Below, in pieces: positions 32,468-44,692 of a stretch of DNA of 64,000 nt. The stretch is taken from assembly GCF_964340395.1 (NCBI RefSeq), contig NC_135551.1:3151001-3215000 (forward strand), given 5' to 3'. Both the position numbers and the translations under genes were made by a program. The notes under the pieces are model-generated. The model was not told the origin of the DNA. It saw nothing but the letters and a program-made list of their open reading frames with translations, and ran no database searches. Source of the DNA: Glandiceps talaboti. Its lineage: Eukaryota > Hemichordata > Enteropneusta > Spengelidae. How positions within the stretch are numbered: position 1 is the stretch's first letter; every line of letters starts with the position of its first letter.

Positions 32468-32547
32468 ATTGGTCAATTCGTGCTAACAGGTGTACCAAGT
32501 GTTACAGGTATATAAAGGGTGTTGAAAGGCCGGTGTGTTCAATCTCA
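32468..32547 (+). promoter_or_regulatory. core promoter: inverted CCAAT, TATA box, initiator
   Basis: ATTGG (inverted CCAAT) at 32468-32472, TATATAAAG at 32509-32517 and TCAATCT at 32539-32545. The last fits the initiator YYANWYY exactly, with its A (32541) 32 bp after the first T of the TATA box, the expected distance. A second TCAGTT lies at 32545. Confidence 0.6.
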
Positions 32548-32560
32548 GTTGCCAACACCC

Positions 32561-32779
32561 ATGGTCAGACATTTAAATTATTATAATAATTATAGTAGTT
32601 CTCGTTCATTTTCAGACAGACCTTCAGGATTCCAACTGTTAACGTCGGTACCGTTTCATGATTCTTGTTTGTTTTTTCTGCCTCGTCCATTTTGCTCCGA
32701 CTGTAATAACTTCATCAAGAAGATTGTAGTACATCGACGAACTGAAACAACTCTGAATTGCACTATTTATGAAATGTAA
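32561..32779 (+). CDS. compact intronless candidate gene, 72 residues
   Basis: The ATG at 32561 has a strong context (CACCCATGG) and lies 20 bp after the predicted start site. The frame gives 72 residues beginning MVRHLNYYNNYSSSRSF, with a Cys pair (FCSDCNNFIKK) and a basic stretch (VVHRRTET). AATAAA follows the stop by 10 bases (32790-32795). Promoter, ORF and polyadenylation signal thus fit into 330 bp. No signal peptide or known domain is seen. An upstream in-frame ATG at 32519 precedes the predicted start site and is not preferred. It could also be a promoter with a chance frame. Confidence 0.4.
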   Translation: MVRHLNYYNNYSSSRSFSDRPSGFQLLTSVPFHDSCLFFLPRPFCSDCNNFIKKIVVHRRTETTLNCTIYEM

Positions 32780-32789
32780 GAGAGAGCTG

Positions 32790-32795
32790 AATAAA
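32790..32795 (+). terminator. polyadenylation signal AATAAA
   Basis: Canonical hexamer 10 bases after the stop of the 72-residue frame, in the right orientation. Confidence 0.4.
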
Positions 32796-32924
32796 CGCGT
32801 GTAGTACATGGGGACAGCAACCAACACAAACGCAATTTGCGAGTTCTTGTTTTCATGTTTGAATTCGTATGCTTTGAACTTTAGAATAGATAGAGAGTTG
32901 ACATAAGGAGCCATCATTATTTAC

Positions 32925-33006
32925 GACCTGGGGAGAGGGGGGGTCGGAGGAATTTTTTTTTTGGGGGGGGTCACTCAAAAACTGGGGAGTGAAAAGGGGG
33001 GGGGGC
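32925..33006 (+). repeat. G-rich tract with four or more G runs
   Basis: Runs of 4, 7, 9, 4, 4 and 10 or more G within about 80 bp, mixed with a T run. Intramolecular G-quadruplex formation is possible on this strand. Confidence 0.7.
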
Positions 33007-33067
33007 TGCTCAATATTTGACAACTAAGTTAAAATAGCACCAGAAAGCATTCTTTTAGGCCTTGAAA

Positions 33068-33366
33068 TTCAAAAATCTATGAATGAACATTGGTATGACT
33101 ACAAACACAATACAATATGTATGCATCAATCACATACAACTTTTAATTCGGTGTGGACTTAAACTGTGCATGGTAAAGACTCTCAGTGTTGACACTATCT
33201 TCATTACAATGTGGTTATATTGAAGTAGAAGTGATGTTACCCCGGTTGTAAAAACTGATCGCTTCCTTAACATGATCTATCTATGAATGGACATTGATAA
33301 GATTACACACACAATACAATGTATGCATCGATCACATACAACTTTTAATTCAGTGTGGACTTCAAA
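33068..33366 (+). repeat. ~208-bp tandem duplication
   Basis: ATCTATGAATGAACATTGGT through TCACATACAACTTTTAATTC and GGTGTGGACTT near 33070-33166 returns at 33276-33365 with minor changes. The minus-strand 114-codon frame at 33277-33621 overlaps the second copy and has no recognised domain. Confidence 0.75.
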
Positions 33367-34104
33367 CATAAGCCTCTTCAGCCCCAATGGGCACCACCTG
33401 GTGGAGGCTATTACATTGGGTGCGTGTCCCATCAATGCGTTCACTCTCATAACTCTGATATGCACCAAACCAAACTTGACACAAAGGTATTCTATGTGAG
33501 TCATGTGCTCATCACTTTGTTTTGCAACTGATAAATTATGGCCGAATGGTGAATATATTTGTTGCAAAAGTTCATAATATGCATCATAGCCTTGGAGATG
33601 TAATGTAGGAACACTTTTCAAGTGCCTACGTCCACGTTAACTAATAGTGACCCTTCTCCTATTACTAAAACATTTCCAAAGACGTTTTGTTCTTGAACAA
33701 GCAGGTGTCACTTCATTTAGACAAACCATTTTCGTACATTCTTGTCCCAACACATTGCAATAGTATATTTTAGTTGTGCAAATTCATCCTGTGTTATCAA
33801 AAAAATACTGAAACTGCATGCGCATGCACGAAATACGCCTATACTTTCCCACATGAGTCACATGTTTGCCATGTTTTTTTGTTTTTCATGTACAACATTC
33901 TAAAAGTGCCTGTAGTTGGCAAAACGTTTTTACTCTTGAATGCACCCAGTACGTACAAGAATGAGTATGAAATCTATGTGAAAAATGTAATTTCTAGCAC
34001 AGAAGACACTAATTCCATGGAGATTTTTGAAAACAAAGATGACTGGTGGGGAATTGCTGAAAAAGAATAACCTGACGACAACTAATCGAAAATCTACACC
34101 AAAT
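33367..34104. other. no gene recognised
   Basis: Two moderate open frames (33277-33621 minus, 33774-34070 plus) have no domain, splice or promoter support. Nothing else seen. Confidence 0.45.
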
Positions 34105-34200
34105 ATAATGACGGATTCACATCATTGGATCTGAATGTGAATAAAAAAATATTCAGTGGATACATGACCTGGCTTGGCCTATATACCTGGCCTGTACCTG
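34105..34200 (+). repeat. copy of the 75-90 bp dispersed repeat
   Basis: TTGGATCTGAATGTGAATAA, AATATTCAGTGGATACATGA and CCTGGCTTGGCC match the family at 18790-19660. Confidence 0.6.
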
Positions 34201-34439
34201 CGTTTTGTACCGACCGCTAGTATAATACTATATTAATAGCTAGTATAATCTTATTACATGTATACGCCATATTAATTTGACTCGTGAGAGATACCGAGGA
34301 TATACAGTATATTTCACAAAACATGCCAAATATTTTTGCCTGATCACTACTCATGGAAAATAAAAAAAGCACATTACGAGCAACGGAAAATGTCCCCATC
34401 CTCCCTAGAGGCTAGATGGAATGGCTTTAATTATGTGAA

Positions 34440-34667
34440 ATCGTATCATATCATCACACACCGTCATTCCCTTTGGTATCGATAGAGGGCGCGCGTTCAT
34501 AGTTAGTTGACATGCGCAGACCTAACGTCGAAATAAAAATTGATTTTCTGCAGACTCCACTCGCAAGGGTTTATTTGATTTCTTGTACGTTTTTTCCCAA
34601 TTTTGTGGTGTCGGCACGAAATCAGCTTAATAGTGATGTAGCTGTGGAATTTTGTTGTAAATATTAG
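34440..34667 (+). promoter_or_regulatory. CpG-containing promoter-like region with possible 5' noncoding exon
   Basis: GAGGGCGCGCGTTC at ~34486 and GACATGCGCAGACC at ~34509 (NRF1-like half site) stand out from the AT-rich surroundings. About 160 bp further a good donor, ATTAG followed by GTAAGTAG at 34668, could end an untranslated first exon. A TATA box is absent, consistent with a dispersed-type promoter. It may serve the exon at 34990 or, over a 21-kb intron, ARMC2. Confidence 0.4.
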
Positions 34668-34989
34668 GTAAGTAGAAGTGATTTTATCAATACTTATGGA
34701 ACTTCTTTGAGACGTAGCAATAGTTCGAGTTGTTGACTAAGCTATGCCTATGCGACTGATCGCTAGAGCTGTCGACGGCAGATAGACATGCGAACCCGTC
34801 TGTGGCCATTTAATTTCACTCGTATTTTTGCGATAGAATAAGCATAATGATTCCTGTTTTATGTAGCTTGCCAGAAATTATCCAACTCATAGATCGGCAG
34901 TGAAATATTTACATGTCGGTTCTTTAGATCGTAGAATTTAAGTGCGTTGCGAATGTAAACTATCGAGATGAAGGACCGAGTATTTCAAA

Positions 34990-35043
34990 ATGGCGCAGCC
35001 GGGATACGCTTTACTCGAATTTCTCTCCGTCGATGTAGTGCGG
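34990..35043 (+). CDS. possible first coding exon
   Basis: CAAAATGGCGCAG at 34986 resembles a YY1-type start. From the ATG 18 codons read MAQPGYALLEFLSVDVVR, then a donor GTATGT at 35044 in phase 0. The sequence looks protein-like, but I cannot assign it. It lies ~320 bp after the donor at 34668. An ORF without the donor would continue only seven codons. Confidence 0.4.
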
Positions 35044-37000
35044 GTATGTAGAACAGTTACTGAATGACAGTTCAATCTAAAAAAATGAGTGCAGTGTTTA
35101 AAGTTAACAAGAAGTCTTATTAACGTGAACACCCACACACTTGCTTCAAAAATAGTAGAAAGCGTGTCTGATATGACACAGGTAAATATAACTACTGACA
35201 TTGACAGCGCACAACGTTGCCTATGCGACGACCTCTGTTCCGTCATTTCCGTCACTTTATTGTTGTTATCTTGAAGCGTTTAAAGTATGGCCTACAGACA
35301 TTAAATATGAAATGAACGTGAAATGTATGCGTTGAACATTGTTCTGTGGACAAAATATTATCAATTCAATAACTTGCTAAATCTTTAATAATTAAAATCA
35401 ATATGCCAATATAGTTTGACATCCCATTTGAACTGTTGTCAATTTTATTTTGCCCTTCTTGTAGATATGTTGTGTTACACCATAGGTAGGTAACATTTCC
35501 AAGGCTGAAATTGTGCAAACTACTTTTTTGGCAATATACATGGTACTACCTGCCAAGTTTGGTTACTTTAATTATGGTATTTCTATTTAAACAATAGGAT
35601 ATTGTAACAAGAGAACCCATTGTCTCAACTCTTTTATCCCAGGCCAAGTGACATCAACAATAAGTGTTAATTATTTCATTAGTGAGAATATTGAATAATC
35701 AGTTAACACTGTCATATTGTTTGTTTTTGAAGTTGAGATAAATGTCAGCCTGTTACACAATGTATCATTTTTTACTTTTTTCTTGATTTTTTTTTTCATG
35801 ATTGAAGTCATTTCCTGATGTCATTAGTGTATGTTATTACCAGTTGTTGTCTATGGTCGTGACTCTGATATCCTATTTGTATCACGACCTTTGACTTCCT
35901 TTAGATCATGTTAATATTTGCATCACAATACCAACACTGCATTATGCATACCTGTGAGTGTAGTGTATTCAAAAAAGTACTCATATTTAGACCTGTCAAC
36001 TGTTTCTTAAAAAAACTTATCATAGGCATTGCTGTTTGAAATTTTAAATCACCTAAAGAACATTTGGACAGTAAACTTGTCATTAATTATGAGTTGAACT
36101 TGACACAATTTCTCTGGTAATGATACAAATTACAATCCAGTAGAGTGTATTCCTTTGCAATGACAAATGTCAAACATATTGTGTCATTATCAATCACATG
36201 CTAAGAGTTAGTACACTTCCTTAGATTTCACATAATAGTGGAAGTAATTGCTGCTGACTTGTGATGTATTGTCTATTGAAATGAATATTTCACATTCCAC
36301 CTGACTGTAATTAACATCATGGCTGACCGTCATGGGCAGATGAAATTTGAAATTATTTGATTTACACATTACCTTTGTTAGAGTCTTAAATACTAGTATT
36401 TTAATAGTGAACACATTTTAGCAAGTTTGATGCTATAGATTGGTCAGTTCAACCCAAACTTTCAAAACCTCCAATCTGTGTATATTTATTTGTATTTTGA
36501 AACAGTGTTGGTCTGGTATGGGTGTTTTTTAAAATGAGTAGTTTGTCCAGGGTGTATTTTTCAATAAGTTGGGTATACTGGATGTGATGTCAAATTATGT
36601 TGTGTATATTAGGTGCAGACATAGAGTAGTGTTGCCTAGCATTTGACTGGTGCTGTGTGTTTGATATAACCAAGATACAAATCATGTCTCTATGAGCTGA
36701 GCCATTACATAAATATACACTGCCTGTTTTACTCAATGGAAGGCTACTATCTGTGACGTTAGAGTGAGACACTCCTAGTATTGTACTTCAGATGTCTGGA
36801 GACTTGAGTTTTAGTAAATCAGGAAATACATGTAATGTAGGTGAGAAAACCAACAACCTAACTGCCCCCCCCCCCCCCCTCCAACTTTGATCAGCTCATT
36901 TTGGCATGCATCTTTCTATATTTTGTATTCTTGTTTGCTAGATGCAGAAGTATGTCAGACACATGCCATAAGTATTGAGATGTTGATGTGTGTAGAGTTT
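35044..37000. other. probable intron, nothing recognised
   Basis: AT-rich, with a C14-type homopolymer at ~36866-36879. No exon supported. Confidence 0.5.
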
Positions 37001-37004
37001 GTGT

Positions 37005-37006
<2 letters not shown>

Positions 37007-37048
<42 letters not shown>

Positions 37049-37061
37049 TGGGGGGGGGGGT
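37007..37061 (+). repeat. (GT)n microsatellite followed by a G run
   Basis: About 21 GT pairs, GATG, then about 11 G. Confidence 0.95.
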
Positions 37062-37675
37062 GTTAATACCAAGTTAGAGTGTTTAGTATTAGCATGTGGC
37101 TCTAAGCTAATATTCCCAATGTAAGATGATTTTCAGTGTCAATTTATGGTAATTTCCTGTGATTCTAACTTCTAAATGACTTGCAAAAAAAAAGATCCCA
37201 ATCAATCCCAATAAGAAATGTTTAGATAGTTTTTCATATAGTGTCACACTGTTCTACAGGTTATGAAATGAATGAACTGTGAAGCAATCAAATAGGTAGG
37301 TTATGTTAGCCAATGTGAAATAGTGACCACCTGTTGAATAGGTATAGTACTGTATGTGAAGTGATGTTTTATCTGCTGTATTATGCAATATGTTGTAACA
37401 TAGTGTCTTTAAAACTAGTCTACAGATCTGTATACTAATACTATGCTGTAAGGCATAATCCAAACGTGTCAAGCCTTCCACTAGCCCAAAGACTAATTGG
37501 CTATCTGGCATGACAGTGTCATTCTCCAGAACAGCCAGTATGCTTAAAGCTAGGTAGCCAAGTCTTCCTCAGTGCTTTGAGACACCTTCCTTTTGGCCCT
37601 TTTTACATGTGTCTAGATCTCCTTATGAAAAATGCCTAAATATTAACAGAATTACACAATAATCCTAACCTTAGA

Positions 37676-37860
37676 ATAGAATAGAATAGAATAGAATAGA
37701 ATAGAATCTTTTATTGCATCCGTCAAGAAAAACTACATTTCTTCATTGGATTTTCTGCACTAAGTGTTTGGTTCTAAAACAAACTAGTAAATATTTCAGC
37801 TAGAGTAATAATAGTTAACAAAATAACAAAATAAGGTTTAAAGAAAGTGTAAACTTTAGG
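37676..37860 (-). mobile_element. LINE 3' end with (AGAAT)n terminus, copy 1
   Basis: (AGAAT)~6 at 37675-37707 is followed by CTTTTATTGCATCCGTCAAG, AAAAACTACATTTCTTCATT, CTGCACTAAGTGTTTGGTTC and AAACAAACTAGTAAATAT. The same sequence, joined to the same pentamer, is found at 49915-50150. On the minus strand this is a 3' untranslated region ending in ATTCT repeats, as in CR1/L2-like LINEs. No coding part remains. Confidence 0.65.
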
Positions 37861-37974
37861 TTATGTATATCTTTTAACTTTGTAGAATGTCTTTCCGTTT
37901 GATAAGTGTTTATTTTATGAAAGTAGTCAGTGTTGTATGTGTCTTTGATCATACATGTAGTTAAAAAGAGTAAT

Positions 37975-38180
37975 ACATTTTGTTTCATTGTCCTCAGAAG
38001 ACTAATTATGTTTTTTCATTGTCCTCAGAAGACTAATTATGTTTTTTCATTGTCCTCAGAAGACTAATTATGTTTTTTCATTGTCCTCAGAAGACTAATT
38101 ATGTTTTTTCATTGTCCTCAGAAGACTAAGTATGTTTTTCAATTGTCCTCAGAAGACTAAGTATGTTTTTTTCATTGTCC
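37975..38180 (+). repeat. 31-bp minisatellite
   Basis: TTTTTTCATTGTCCTCAGAA with GACTAATTATG repeats about six times; the last two units carry GACTAAGTATG. Confidence 0.93.
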
Positions 38181-38263
38181 TTAGAAAGTATGTTTTTCTT
38201 GAATTCATGCCAGTCCTGTTTTGTACTATGAACAGTGTTGAACAGATTGAAAGATGGTATACT

Positions 38264-38450
38264 AGCACACACTGAATGCATGACTTCTGAGTTTATAGAC
38301 TAGCACACACTGAATGCATGACTTCTGAGTTTATAGACTAGCACACACTGAATGCATGACTTCTGAGTTTATAGACTAGCACACACTGAATGCATGACTT
38401 CTGAGTTTATAGACTAGCACACACTGAATGCATGACTTTTGAGTTTATAG
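38264..38450 (+). repeat. 38-bp minisatellite
   Basis: ACTAGCACACACTGAATGCA with TGACTTCTGAGTTTATAG, five near-perfect copies. Confidence 0.95.
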
Positions 38451-38514
38451 GTTTAAACAGATTAAAACAAATTGATCCTAAGATTAGTTACTCAGTCCTT
38501 TGTATATTATAAAA

Positions 38515-39184
38515 TACAAGATTAGGTTCTAAGTTGGATAAGCTTTATAGCCAGCCTAATACAAGATTAGGTTCTAAGTTGGATTAGTTTTATAGCCAGC
38601 CTAATACAGGATTAGGTTCTAAGCTGGATTAGTTTTATAGCCAGCCTAATACAAGATTAGGTTCTAAGTTGGATTAGCTTTATAGCCAGCCTAATACAGG
38701 ATTAGGTTCTAAGTTGGATTAGCTTTATAGCCAGCCTAATACAGGATTAGGTTCTAAGTTGGATTAGCTTTATAGCCAGCCTAATACAGGATTAGGTTCT
38801 AAGTTGGATTAGCTTTATAGCCAGCCTAATACAGGATTAGGTTCTAAGTTGGATTAGCTTTATAGCCAGCCTAATACAAGATTAGGTTCTAAGTTGGATT
38901 AGCTTTATAGCCAGCCTAATACAGGATTAGGTTCTAAGTTGGATTAGCTTTATAGCCAGCCTAATACAGGATTAGGTTCTAAGTTGGATTAGCTTTATAG
39001 CCAGCCTAATACAGGATTAGGTTCTAAGTTGGATTAGTTTTATAGCCAGCCTAATACAGGATTAGGTTCTAAGTTGGATTAGTTTTATAGCCAGCCTAAT
39101 ACAGGATTAGGTTCTAAGTTGGATTAGTTTTATAGCCAGCCTAATACAGGATTAGGTTCTAAGTTGGATTAGTTTTATAGCCAT
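38515..39184 (+). repeat. 45-bp minisatellite
   Basis: GATTAGGTTCTAAGTTGGAT, TAGCTTTATAGCCAGCCTAA and TACAG, about 15 copies; variants TAGTTTTATAG and TACAAG cluster at both ends, while the centre is homogeneous. Confidence 0.96.
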
Positions 39185-39695
39185 CATCTCCTTGTATATG
39201 AAATGAAAGGACCATTGTGTCTTAAAGTGAAACTATTTTCAGTAAATTGAATGAAGACAGATAATAATATCAGTCTTCATAATTCATTTCAAAGTATGTG
39301 TTTTGTTTTCATATTTTGTAATACCTGTAATTCTCAAGGAAAGTTAATAACTATTGGATTAATGTAACAAGCAGACAATATAAAAGTAATAGAATAGAAA
39401 TTGATATTTGACGCCATTTTATTTTAGTAGTAACAATGAAGTTACCTAATATTGGAATCTACATAGTTTTCATCTGAATCACTCTGGTGTCATCAGTGTA
39501 ATGATGTTAATAAAAGTACCTATTCATGTAATTTATTAGACAAACTAAAATTAATAATTTGAAATTATCAGACAAAATGTAATTATTGGACAAATAAAAG
39601 TGAATATTATGAATAGATCATAAAATTAAATTTAGACCCGAGAGACCTCAAAGTGAAATGATTTGAAGAGACATTCATAACCATTGTTAATCATA
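39185..39695. other. no gene recognised
   Basis: AT-rich, no repeat and no exon. Confidence 0.5.
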
Positions 39696-39697
39696 TT

Positions 39698-39903
39698 TGT
39701 ACTAATCAAAGTAGATTATATTGTATGGTGTTGACCAAGTGGATAGGGTTAGTTACCAGCATTTGTAGGTACTATTCAAAGTAGATTATATTCTATGATG
39801 TTGACCAAGTGGTTAGGGTTAGTTACCAGCATTTGTACTATTCAAAGTAGATTATATTATATGGTATTGACCAAATGGTTAGGATTAGTTACCAGCATTT
39901 GTA
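39698..39903 (+). repeat. ~68-bp tandem repeat
   Basis: TACTATTCAAAGTAGATTAT, TATATGGTGTTGACCAAGTG and GTTAGGGTTAGTTACCAGCA repeat three times. Confidence 0.9.
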
Positions 39904-42900
39904 AAGTTAAGACAGATGATACTTTGGTATGTATCAAATTTGTGATTTATAGGTTTATAAATTGCATCAGACATAATTGACTATATAATATATTTCAAGT
40001 GAAATATTGAATGGCTCGGTTTGATTTTCTAAAGAGGTATTCTCAGAATCCTAATATCAATTATGAAAACGGGACATCATACCAATCAAGTCTAGAAACA
40101 AGAATATGTGATAAGTGACACTCAGAAAACAAATTGTTAATAAAATGACAATATGTAGTCATTCATTCATTACCTAGTTTTTCTGTAAACTTGTGTACAT
40201 TCTATATAGTGTTGGTATAGTTGTCTTTAAAAACCATTATGTTCTTACTACTTTAATACAGAACAAGTACTATCAGTAATATTTGTTACCTCATGTAACA
40301 GTCACAGAATGGAATTCAGTTTTATTTTCCATCAAATGTTTGTCTGAATTGTTGAGATCTATGTACTTGTAAATTGTATTAGACTAGTTATTGGTTGAGA
40401 TAATGTCATATCTTTTAGTGTAAAGCATACATGTATATGGTATGTGTATAGGATACTGATACTACATGAAAACATTTATACAGTCCTGGAACAGTTGAAT
40501 CTGATACTCTTCTGTCCATTTTTGTAGCTAGCATTTTAGCAAGAGGAAGTCCCTATCCCTTTTCAGACATGAACAAGAGAAATCATTACACCTTTTCAGA
40601 CAGTATTTTGACTCATTTTGACACTTATTCAATATGCAAAAAAATATGAGTATGAAACTCTTATTAGAGGAACACCTTTTCAAACAAAACACCTACAAAA
40701 TTCCTGAAAAATAGACAACTTTGGGTTTGGATTTCATATATCTGAACTTGTATAGCTTTGAAATGGGAGTACTTTGATATTGTACGAAGGAAAGCAAATT
40801 GTAACATGTACTGGTCAATTGTGAATTGATGTCTAACCTATTTCCAAGGATTAATATAGGCCAATCTTATATATAGGCACTGAAAGTACAAAATACTAAT
40901 TTAGCACAGAATACAACAAATACATACATGTACAACTGCATGTGCACAATACACAAAACTATGTACAAGAGACAATAAAACTGTGATGAATTCCAAAATA
41001 CTAGTGATGGGTGTGGTTGACATTGATGGATGTGATATAAACACATGAGTATTTGTCAGTTTGTACCACCTTATTTCTATTCTAAATGAAAGGAGACCAC
41101 TGGCACTCATTGTTGGGAGATAATGAATTAGTGACTACATCTAGCTCCACAGGAAGTAGCAGCAGTATACTTTGTCAGAAGGCGTGCAGTAGTATTAGAG
41201 TCCCTTCATTCAGAGTAAAAGTCAACAATAGCATACAGTAACTCTATAGTCAACATGTAGTGCTATCCTTCATTGAATCTCAAGATCTCTCTTTAAAGAT
41301 TGGTGTTAGAGAAGATTGGATGCATGTTGGCATCCAGACTAGCTCATGTACATGTATGTTTGAAATGATGTCATAAGTCAAGTGATGTCATAAGTCAAAT
41401 GGGGTCATTATGAAGATTGAAATAGATATATACATATACAACATATTGACTAGCTTCTTTGGTATGCAAATCAGTGAAACTTCAGAATATTTTTAAATAA
41501 ATTCAGTTTTAATATTAAAATGTAACGCTTTCATTTGTTGTGCATTATGTCATGGTAAATTGAACTATTGTTAGAGGGAAGATGTGTCGAACCTCGTAGC
41601 ATATACATCCAGAGCTAATAGTGAATAACTTATGCAATCTTGTTATGAAAATTGACCAACATATTATGTTACATGTAAGTGACACTGGGGGAAGTCCAGC
41701 AAGTAAGCAATTAAATTGTGACTGTGTCAGTGTTGTATTTGTTACAGTGTTTAATGGTTGAATTGAAATTCAGTACATTTGGTTCACATTTTGTACTTAC
41801 AATACACCAAGATAATTACAATTTAAAGAGTAACTCCAAATAGTACTTATTGGATCAGTGATCTCTTTGAACTGTGTGCTGACCCCAAACCAATTCTGCA
41901 CAGAGTACAGAGCACCAGTCAAAAACACCGGTTGGCATATAATCTGACTTCAGTCTTCAGGTACTCACCGGAAGGCCAGCCACTAATCATCCCAAAATCT
42001 CCTAATTTCTATGCATCCAAGCAGTTGCAATGATTGAGATGAAAGAAGTACAGTGTACTGATTACCCAACTGTGAACGAACTCTGACACTGCCTTTCTTT
42101 AAAGTTGCTCAAATACTGCATCTGTTGTGTGTATACACAAAAGACATTTCAAAATCCGCGAGGGTCAAATCTGTCCAAATAGTGGTATCTGCTAGACAGC
42201 CCCAAATGATGTCATATGCCTATATTGAAAATAATAATTATTATAAGTAATGTATTCTTTAAATATAGTCATTTGTGATAATACACAGGGTTGTTCCATT
42301 ATAGAATCAATATGTAATGTTTGGTGTTTAACAGGGTACCAATGTACTACCAATTACATACATTTAGTTATATACTTATCAACAATAGACAATTGGTTTC
42401 TTCATAAAGAGTGTGCTCATGATTAATTTCATCGAAATACTCCGCTTGCTTTTACTTTTTGCCATATTTTCATAAAAGAATAAGAAATGAAAGTAAATAA
42501 AATCGTGTTGATTCAGATATATTATACAAATGTAGTTGTATCTGTGGTGGGAAATCCTGCTATCATGATGATCATGTTAATCCTCTTTCTATCTGGGAGT
42601 ATTTTTTGTACACACACACAAAACTACAAAATGGGCAAAATGGAATCAAACTCAAAACTGTAGGGTGAAACTCTGCAGTGCTATATTTTTAACGTACATT
42701 AAACTGTGGTGGGAAAGCCTGCTATAATTTAGCAATGTGATGTAACTTTGGTGGATAACTTTGCTATATAACAACTTATATGTTTACCAAATTGTATATT
42801 ATTAAACTTTAAATGAATTAAAATAGTATTCAAGAATACATTGGTTTATCAACCCTTTTGATCTGATGTGATGCAATTCAAACTTAAATGTATGTGCATT

Positions 42901-43675
42901 GTTTTTGTTAACATTAGAATGATATAAGTACATATGACATATACACAAATCTATACATGTAGTTGTACAATACAGAAATGTAAATGAAAAGTCAGAACTA
43001 GAGGAATTTGGCATGGTTCTGAAATAGTGGGTTGTGACTGGATTTTAATCCAATTGTTAGGATACAATATGGCTAAAAGAAACACACCAGGGTTCTATTG
43101 ATTGCCAATATCTTCATAGACAAAAGGTATTGACCAAGCCATTCTTTTCACAAATATAGAGGTATTTCCTTTCTTTGTAATAGGTTATATTTACCTGTGA
43201 GTCATAGAATGTACGTAGTGCATACAGCTTGGCATGGTTACCTGACTGTAAATTCATTATTTTTATCCCAGTGTTTGTTTACTCTGTAAAGAAAACATGT
43301 GTGTAGTGTACTATCAAAGGTAGACTATTTGAAAGTTTTCACTGATGGTAAATTTTGATTAGCACGACTGAACTGAGGTTCAGTAATGTATAGCTATGAT
43401 GAAATGTCTGTATAGAGGTTGTATGAGACAATGTGGGGAACTCTAGGTTTGGGTGAAGATCTAGAATCTAAGATAGAATATTAATAATGATGCGTTGTGT
43501 ATAAATAATGAATTTTGATAATAAAGCAATTATATCTTCAGAATGCAAACTTCAAATTTCATATAATTTGGACGGTATATGTTGATGATAACAAAATGCA
43601 AGTGCTCTGAGTTTGTTGATTGATAAATTGCATGATTAACAATTTTCAGTAATTGCATGTAATATCTGAAGAAAA
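39904..43675. other. no gene recognised
   Basis: Nearly 3.8 kb of AT-rich sequence. GTGGTGGGAAA.CCTGCTAT occurs twice (~42546 and 42707), with a relative at ~55210, suggesting an old dispersed repeat. The few short frames have no support. Confidence 0.5.
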
Positions 43676-43677
43676 CA

Positions 43678-43820
43678 GGTTAGAGATGTCAAATAACTTG
43701 GTACATAAAGTATATAGTATATATTAGGTTAGAGATGTCAAATAACTTGGTACATACATATATAGTATATATTAGGTTAGAGATGTCAAATAACTTGGTA
43801 CATACATATATAGTATATAT
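43678..43820 (+). repeat. 48-bp minisatellite
   Basis: GGTTAGAGATGTCAAATAAC, TTGGTACATACATATATAGT and ATATATTA, three copies. Confidence 0.93.
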
Positions 43821-44580
43821 TGATGACGAATTACAAAGTACACTTGCCCAACAATGCTTGCTTGTGTAGCTTAAACTGTAACAAGTGATTTGCATAATTA
43901 ATGAGTGATTTGCATGATTAATTATTTTTTGTAACATTACAAACTTCAAATCTCAAATGATAATATATCTCAGCAACCTTGACACACTGTTACTGTAAGT
44001 GATATTATAATATATTATAGTCATTTCACTGTGTTACTGTAAGTGATATTGCAATTGTGAACGCCTACTTAAGCACACTCATAAAATTTATACTAATCCT
44101 GTGTGTACTTTGGTAACTCAGAATTCTTGACAACCAACCTGAACTCATACAAGGTCAGAGTAGGTCAGTGTCCTCAAACACTAATAGAAATTAGAATGTG
44201 TATTGAACCATGCTGTTCACAGTAAAACTTGACTGAACATGCACTGTTCATTCCATCAAACATATAATAAGACAGACCTTGAACAGGCATTCAACTCAAC
44301 ATAATAACACAGGCACAGAATGGAATTGTGATTGTATTTCAAATGTGTCAATATTACAAGCTATTAATAACTATCTACTGTAATTATTTGTAACTGATTG
44401 ATACTGTGATAATGTAATTATGAGTTTGACCTCATGATTTAGGTCAGTACATATATGAAAGAGTTATGTGACTAGGATTTCTATAAAAAGTACATTGTCA
44501 AATAAAACATATCCTGAAAGTCTTGATTAATATAACCAAGTTGTGATGCTGAGTCCTGTACCCAAATACATGAACAGACA
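43821..44580. other. no gene recognised
   Basis: AT-rich; short duplications such as GTTACTGTAAGTGATATT near 43989 and 44034. No exon. Confidence 0.5.
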
Positions 44581-44581
44581 C

Positions 44582-44586
44582 TGACT

Positions 44587-44622
<36 letters not shown>

Positions 44623-44692
44623 TACATACATACATAGACAGACTGACAAACAGACGCAGACAGACAGACATACATACATACATACATACAAA
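44582..44692 (+). repeat. (GACA)n and (CATA)n microsatellites
   Basis: GACAGACA run at 44586-44620, then CATACATACATA, then a second GACA/CATA pair to 44692. The overlapping Cys/Val/Tyr-rich minus-strand frames are artefacts. Confidence 0.95.

Noticed and set aside
33277-33621. 114-codon minus-strand frame
   Set aside because: Overlaps a tandem duplication, with no recognised domain, promoter or splice context.
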